From Strigamia acuminata (Eukaryota; Arthropoda; Chilopoda; Geophilomorpha; Linotaeniidae): a stretch of 64,000 nt of DNA. The notes below the pieces were generated by a model. It worked only from the letters and a program-made list of their open reading frames with translations, did not search any database and had not been told where the DNA came from. Positions 58,587-64,000 of this stretch are shown here, one piece after another (the first letter of the stretch is position 1; each line of letters opens with the position of its first letter). The stretch covers positions 30,489,118 to 30,553,117 of the forward strand of contig OX442314.1 of NCBI GenBank assembly GCA_949358305.1. The letters are read 5' to 3'. Position numbers and translations under genes: made by a program.

Positions 58587-58764
58587 CGGAGATCTGCATT
58601 GGGTACCCGTACCCGTAACGGGTACGGTTTTTACGCCAATGCACATCTCTGGCACACGTGATCGCGTTCAGGAACGGGTACGGGTAGGGTAGGGTAGAGA
58701 ATTTGGTTGGAGACGGGTAACGGACGGGTAACGGGTAAGGATTTTACGCCAATGCAGATCTCTG
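58587..58764. mobile_element. hAT-like MITE with 8-bp duplication
   Basis: 178 bp with ends CGGAGATCTGCATTGG / CCAATGCAGATCTCTG, flanked by the identical octamer ATGTAAAT (58579-58586 and 58765-58772). The interior carries repeated GGGTACGGGTA words. Confidence 0.9.
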
Positions 58765-58849
58765 ATGTAAATGTCTAAATCAGGCCCACTTCGTCCATTA
58801 GGCCTATGAACTACAGGTCCATAACGTATAGGATTAATAATACTGCTGT

Positions 58850-60170
58850 ACTTTGAACCGAAACAACGTTGACCTAATTCCAGTCGTATTACGCCTAACT
58901 GTGGACTGTGCTCTACTGTGCGGAAAAGTAGTTGTGTGTCAAAGCATCACCTTTGACAATGAAACAAGTGTTGGTAATCGATCACAATGTCTGGAGTTCG
59001 ATTACAATTCTGGTGTTTTGGGCTGCTTTTTTGTGCCACTACACCAGTGATACGGCTGGAAATAGGACAACGTTGTGTCGACTCGGAGTATACACCTGTA
59101 TTTCATAGTTTGAAAAGCACTAGCGTATGCGTTCCTTTAAGAGATCCATAGGCGACATGTCATGAAAACCTTTAAAAATGTATGCACAACGTTGATTTAA
59201 CTTAGGAGCTTCATAATTAAATAGGTGAAATGACTATTTGATATTGGGCTGAATAAAACTCACTTGGCCGAATATATGGCAACCAGACACGGGCTTTTAC
59301 TATTCAGCTGAATACTAAATTGTGTCTGTATTTGTTTGGTCCAATACAGAATATCTGCAGACTGTTAGGTGAACCTCTACTGTGTGGTTAATCCACACAT
59401 TCGCAGTTGCGCAGTTTGAATTTAGTATCAAAATACGGGGTGCGAACTGGAGGGCCGGCCATGTAAGATTAGATTTAGAATTATTTTTAACCGATGGGAA
59501 GTGTTTGTTTGAAAACATACATTGAGCAGTAATCTTGTTTTTAAAAAAAATATTGTTTCTTTCCAAAATGCTTGCCAATAAATACCATTACAAGTTCTCA
59601 AAGTATGGTTATGCAATCTTCACACCTTCCACAGCAAAACCTTATTTTTGTTTTTTAGAAAAACTGTCAAGTGACAGACATGTCCATTCACCAACCATTA
59701 GTTAGCTATTGCCTGCCTGAAGGCTTTGTGAACTTTGACAAAACAATTTCATGAGCTGTCCTCTGATATTTAAACTCCTATCACATGAAATTCTCTAAGC
59801 AAGATGGGTCTGCTGGCTATCAGATTTACATTTTTCTTAGTTTGCCAATTGTTACTTGCTTTTTGTGTGGAAGCAAAACTTCTGATTTCATTGATCTTGC
59901 CTCATGCATTTTGATTATCTGGAACAACAAAATGGTTGTCGAACCATTTCAGCCCTTAAACGAATCAACGATTTACACGATTAAGTTTTAAATCCCTAAC
60001 AATAGGTAATCGATTACAATGTGTGTACATCGAGTGCAATTCTGGTGTTTTGGTCTATTTTTTTGTATCGCTACACAAGTGAAATGGCTCGGCCAATGGG
60101 AGAAAGGCCAACTTTGTAGTGAGCCAGAGTATACCCGTTAACATCTGCACATGTATGCGAAATGAAATTA
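58850..60170. repeat. Composite of dispersed repeats
   Basis: GGTAATCGATCACAATG (58973) and GGTAATCGATTACAATG (60005) head two similar segments with ATTCTGGTGTTTTGG; 59113-59134 contains TAGTTTGAAAAGCACTAG, the complement of a hAT-like end as at 40310; 59923-59960 matches the element 38056-38693. The area looks like several overlapping insertions. Confidence 0.55.
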
Positions 60171-60298
60171 TCAGCGCTGTTGGTAGTTTACAAGGGAAAG
60201 GATGGATTAACCAAGGAATAAGATAAAACATGCGGCAATATAGCATAGTATGCGCTTATGCCATGTCTTTCACTACCACTTTGTTCTGTATAACTATA

Positions 60299-60366
60299 GT
60301 GAACTCCCTCTAGACCGGGCATAGGCAGGTCTGGCAAAAAGTACTCTGTTTAGAGGGAGTTCGCTT
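60299..60366. mobile_element. Very short (about 68-bp) MITE
   Basis: GTGAACTCCCTCTAGACCGG on the left pairs with TTTAGAGGGAGTTCGCTT on the right, between TA dinucleotides. Little more than two terminal repeats remain. Confidence 0.65.
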
Positions 60367-60845
60367 TACCACTGAAGATGGCCAAGTGGGAACCAAAAGC
60401 GCTGAGGATAAGAGTTCTTGGGAATGCTATACATGACTGTTTTCACAGTATAATGTATTTTAAATGAAAATATAAAAATGGTTAGCCGATAATCTCCTTA
60501 AACGGTACTCACCTGTGATTGGGGTCCGGGTAGTCGAGCGAAATAATCACAATAAGGGATTTCACTCAGATGGATTAGATCCTGATTTTTCTAAGTTTTT
60601 TTTTCTATCTCAAACTGTCGTTTCATTGGTCTGGGCAAACGTTTGATCTTAGATTTGTATGCACTAAAACCCCATTACAGCGAAATATGTACACTTAATT
60701 TTTGTATATATATTAATACAGTAATATACCTACACATTTGAATTATATTAACATCGATTAAAATAACAGATTATTTTTGAGACCCTATAGAACAGCTGTA
60801 GCTTATTTAGCTTTGTATGTACCTAAGTCAAGCACTATATGCATA

Positions 60846-61215
60846 GTAGCTGCATTCAAAAAGTCGTGTTTTAAGTGTTTTAGCTACCGGTAATTGTGTT
60901 TTTGTTTTGTGGTGTTAAAAATACAAAAACAAAAACACGATATCGTATTTGACGAGAAATTGGCAATTGCACAAAACATCATAATCTATAATCGTGTAAA
61001 TGGAATTTTGTTTTTAAGATTGGCACATCTTTTGCGCAAAACTTAAATTTGGATTTTCACTTTTCTGTAAAACAGTAGCTGGATTCACAAATAAAAATAA
61101 CAATTTTAGTTTAAGCGTATTTTAAGTTTTAACATGGGTTTAAACAGGAAATGATGTCATTTTAGGTTTAAAATTGAAGTAAAACACAAAATATTTTAGT
61201 TTTTGAATGCAGCTA
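60846..61215. mobile_element. 370-bp MITE with GTAGCTGCATTCAAAAA ends
   Basis: Left GTAGCTGCATTCAAAAAGTC, right TTTTTGAATGCAGCTAC; left flank TA, right flank TG. The interior has AAAATACAAAAACAAAAACA and its partial complements. Confidence 0.75.
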
Positions 61216-62337
61216 CTGATCATATGAACCCCCTAACTGAGACAAAATGGAGACCCATCAATTCCCAGAAGACGGACTTCTTTTGGTAGTCATTTAATTT
61301 CTCAGTTGTGCGCATGCTCAGGTCCGACTAACCTTTTGTTCTAATTGTTTTCCATTGAGTTAAATCCAGCTATTGGCCTTGCGCATGCCCAGTACACATA
61401 AAAATGATAGTTAATCATTTAGATAAACTTTGAGGTTGATCTCAAAATGATTGTTTCCTTGAATGGTTACTATAGTAGCAAATTTGCAATACATAGTGAA
61501 GACATGTACACACATACAACATCATAAAAAAATTGATTTACACAAACCTATTTTCTGCTAACTGAATCAACAATGAAACTAATTTCATTAATACGTTTTT
61601 GAATGCATTTTTCTTCTCTCTCTCTCTCTCTTCAAATCTTTTATTTTTAAACTTGACATTCAAAGATTAATTTTCCTTGTGAAGATCTGAAACATGGTTT
61701 GACACAGTGCTAATAACCTCGCTGTAGGGAGCCATTTTGAAAGGGAAAAAAAATACCTCAACTGTCCCTGACCTTGGTTTGGATGGGTTTAGGCCAAATT
61801 GAAGGTTGGTTTTCTTTTTGAAAAAGTAAAAAAAAAAAAGTGAAATAATTATCAATGTTAAAAAAGTAATGAGAAATAAAGGCAAGTTGATGTGGCTTTT
61901 AAATGGTTAGAACAGTGTGTACATGAATTTAAAACATTTTAATCCCAATAAACAGCTCAATTAGGTGATTAAGGAATAAATTTTGATGAAACTCACTGCA
62001 ATATCTTTAATTGTTTTTATCCTCGAACAATCGCTAGCTGCAATCACCAGCGCGGTTCATCTTCTTTAAACCAGTCTAAATGCATATTTTGAACAACGGC
62101 CGTTGTTTAAAGGTGTTAAAACGATAAAATGTTAAAGAGTGCGTAGAAACGTGTTTAAAATTGCAGGTTAAAATTTGTGCGCATGCGCACTGCAACTGAA
62201 AGCCGATCGGCAGACGAAAAGCGGCCGCCATTCCTTCGGATAGATCGAAGAAACGTAAGGAATTAAGCAAAGTACGACACTGTGTTGTATTTGCACCACA
62301 AGGAATTGTGCAGGTTTGAGCAACTACCCGTCGACGT

Positions 62338-62610
62338 TTGCACACGTATGCGAGTAGAAATTACCAGCGCGAGGTGCAAAACACGACTATCGAAGACTGG
62401 AAACGAAATGATGTTTTTCAGCAATCGATTAAAACATCGATGCTGAGCATCGGCGTAAAAATCAATCCAGGCCCCAACGCTGGCAGTAAAACGATTACAT
62501 ATTTATACATTTTGTCGATTTTGATGTCGATCGACCAATTTCCGGGATGGAAGGTAGAAGAAAAAAAATTGGTTAAGACAACGGCAAGCAGAGGGACAGG
62601 TTTAAATTAG
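62338..62610 (+). CDS. Hypothetical open frame with INPGP motif
   Basis: A 90-codon frame, ending GTGLN before TAG, with the segment MLSIGVKINPGPNAGSK (62435-62485). The NPGP core resembles the end of 2A-like translation-skip peptides (D-x-E-x-N-P-G-P), which in invertebrates occur in some LINE elements. The expected Asp and Glu are replaced (GVKI). It is more likely a chance frame or element relic than a gene. Confidence 0.25.
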   Translation: MHTYASRNYQREVQNTTIEDWKRNDVFQQSIKTSMLSIGVKINPGPNAGSKTITYLYILSILMSIDQFPGWKVEEKKLVKTTASRGTGLN

Positions 62611-63454
62611 AGAGAAAAGTTGTGTGTGTAGGTGTAGTGAGCTTATTAATGTAAATATTGTGTGGGGGGGAGTAAAATGAAGAGCGAGTAAGGCAGTTTT
62701 TCGACTTATCGCTCTTGGATAGAACAAGAGAGGAACTGCTGAAGGCTCGTACATGTGCTCTAAGCGAGCGTTGCCATGGCAACATGCCAGGGAACACATT
62801 ACTCCACTGATCAATGAAAACTCCATCCAAATGGCTTGAGCAAGTTTGGAGTTTGGCTCGGCGGGAGGGAGGGAGAAAGCGAGCGGGAAGAGCGGCGGAG
62901 GGAGGCGAGACGGGTAGCGGAAGAGCCGGGACCTGTATGTGGGGAAGGGGGATGGAGAGAAAGAAAGAGAGAAGCAGTGAGCTAGCAAAGTTCAGCTTAA
63001 GGTTGATGGTCCCTTGTTTAGTTGAATCGAAATTTAAAGTTTAGAATTTGGGTTTTGGTTTTGCTGGTGTTGGCGGTGGATTGATTGATTGGTTGGTTGG
63101 TTTTTGATTGGTTTTTTTTGTTTGGGCGATTATTTTTAATGGGGAATGGTTTGTTTTGGTGTCGATAGTTGAATATTTGTTGGGGAATTGAGGTTTGGTG
63201 GGTTTTTGGTGTTGGAGATGATGGGGTTTGGCCGGACTGACCGAAAGCTATTTGCAGTCAGTTTGGTCTGTGAAGAATGGGTGGGTCAGTGGTGGTTTGG
63301 TGGTGATTAATTTTTGAGGGTGGTGATTAGACAGGTGGCTGCTGTTTGCCAAATTAGTGATGGCTCCATTAAGTGTCTGCGTTAATCGGTGGAGAAAATG
63401 TTGGGATTGAATTTCCATTCTTGAGACTGGTGGGTTTTTCCCGGTGTGAATACA

Positions 63455-63775
63455 AGTGCATTTAAATTGTTGTTTTGAAACAATACCAAGACAAATGCAC
63501 CAAAATTGTTGTTCTGAAACAATACATCAATACAAGTGCATCAAAATTGTTGCTTAGAAACAATATCAATAGAAGTGCACCAAAATTGTTGCTTTGAAAC
63601 AATATCAATAGAAGTGCACCAAAATTGTTGCTTTGAAACAATATCAATAGAAGTGCACCAAAATTGTTGCTCTGAAACAATATCAACAATGTCAATACAG
63701 GTGAACTCAAATTGTTGGTTTGAAACAATACAAGTGCAGCCAAATTGTTGCTTTAAAACAATGGAAGCGCTTTCT
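63455..63775. repeat. 39-nt minisatellite
   Basis: About seven copies; unit ACCAAAATTGTTGCTTTGAA followed by ACAATATCAATAGAAGTGC. The three middle copies are identical. A 39-nt unit keeps frames open on both strands. Confidence 0.92.
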
Positions 63776-64000
63776 TCTGTTTAGTAAAATACGGTAGACG
63801 TGAGGATAACCTGATTATCAGTCGAAGAAGTATCGAACGGCCTGGTTTGTAAGTTTTGTAGGAGAAATAATGAGTTTTTGGAGTCTGAGGAAGAGAGAAC
63901 TCCTCACCTGGCTTGCAATTGTGTAGGTAGAGCGATGCAAATCGGGGGTTTGGAAGAAAGTAGCAGGCGAGACGTTTCCTGCAGATGCCATTTGCTCGCT

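Larger units (their letters stand above)
53702..64000. other. Ssdp intron 5 up to the window edge
   Basis: 10.3 kb in which no coding exon of Ssdp was recognised. It contains the transposon remnants and arrays listed between 53822 and 63775, a CT microsatellite at 61616-61632, a purine-rich GC block (62850-62960) and a T/G-rich tract (63040-63350). Other short frames look random. Confidence 0.6.

Noticed and set aside
1-64000. CRISPR array, operon or phage-type system
   Set aside because: The sequence is spliced eukaryotic DNA; tandem arrays lack repeat-spacer structure and no prokaryotic gene is present.

Overview
The window is nuclear DNA of an animal, most likely an arthropod, AT-rich, with GT-AG introns as short as 54-70 nt. 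Four signs point to arthropods. The Ssdp gene continues after FHDY with [14 protein letters not shown], as in insects. One gene belongs to the arthropod DUF7042-7045 family of surface proteins. There is an internal (TTAGG)n stretch. There is a 212-codon-scale Atg10 gene of animal type. I cannot name the species.

Five protein genes can be followed exon by exon; their strands alternate. (1) Minus, 1104-1374: first exon of an unrecognised multi-pass membrane protein. (2) Plus, 2893-6426: an ADAMTS metalloprotease. (3) Minus, 24538-9409: a 605-aa secreted, probably GPI-anchored DUF7042-7045-type protein in 15 exons. (4) Plus, 25700-34531: Sara (ZFYVE9/16 family), 1180 aa in 16 exons. (5) Minus, 42685-35000: Atg10, 212 aa in 5 exons. 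A sixth gene, plus from 43513, is the 5' part of Ssdp (SSBP2/3/4 family); five coding exons are seen and the gene leaves the window. Pairs 3/4 and 5/6 are head to head over about 1.2 kb and 0.8 kb, so probably share promoter regions; 2/3 and 4/5 are tail to tail. Weaker gene signals lie at 6485-7238, 7480-7833, 8884-9089 and 49618-50278.

Nearly everything else is intron or intergenic DNA packed with two kinds of repeats. The first is AT-rich minisatellites, mostly with units of 20-21, 30-31 or 39-41 nt. The second is many short inverted-repeat DNA transposons (MITEs) of several families: pogo/Tigger-like with TA duplications and a broken transposase start, hAT-like with an 8-bp duplication, Harbinger-like with TAA, and others. 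Intron 1 of Atg10 (37084-42562) alone holds at least six such elements. A degraded Ty3/gypsy reverse transcriptase fragment sits in an intron of gene 3.

The functions are unconnected as far as the sequence shows: extracellular proteolysis (ADAMTS), an uncharacterised surface protein, TGF-beta/endosome signalling (Sara), autophagy conjugation (Atg10) and LIM-domain transcription (Ssdp). I found no evidence of a dedicated multi-gene system; the least understood coding item is the DUF7042-7045 gene.
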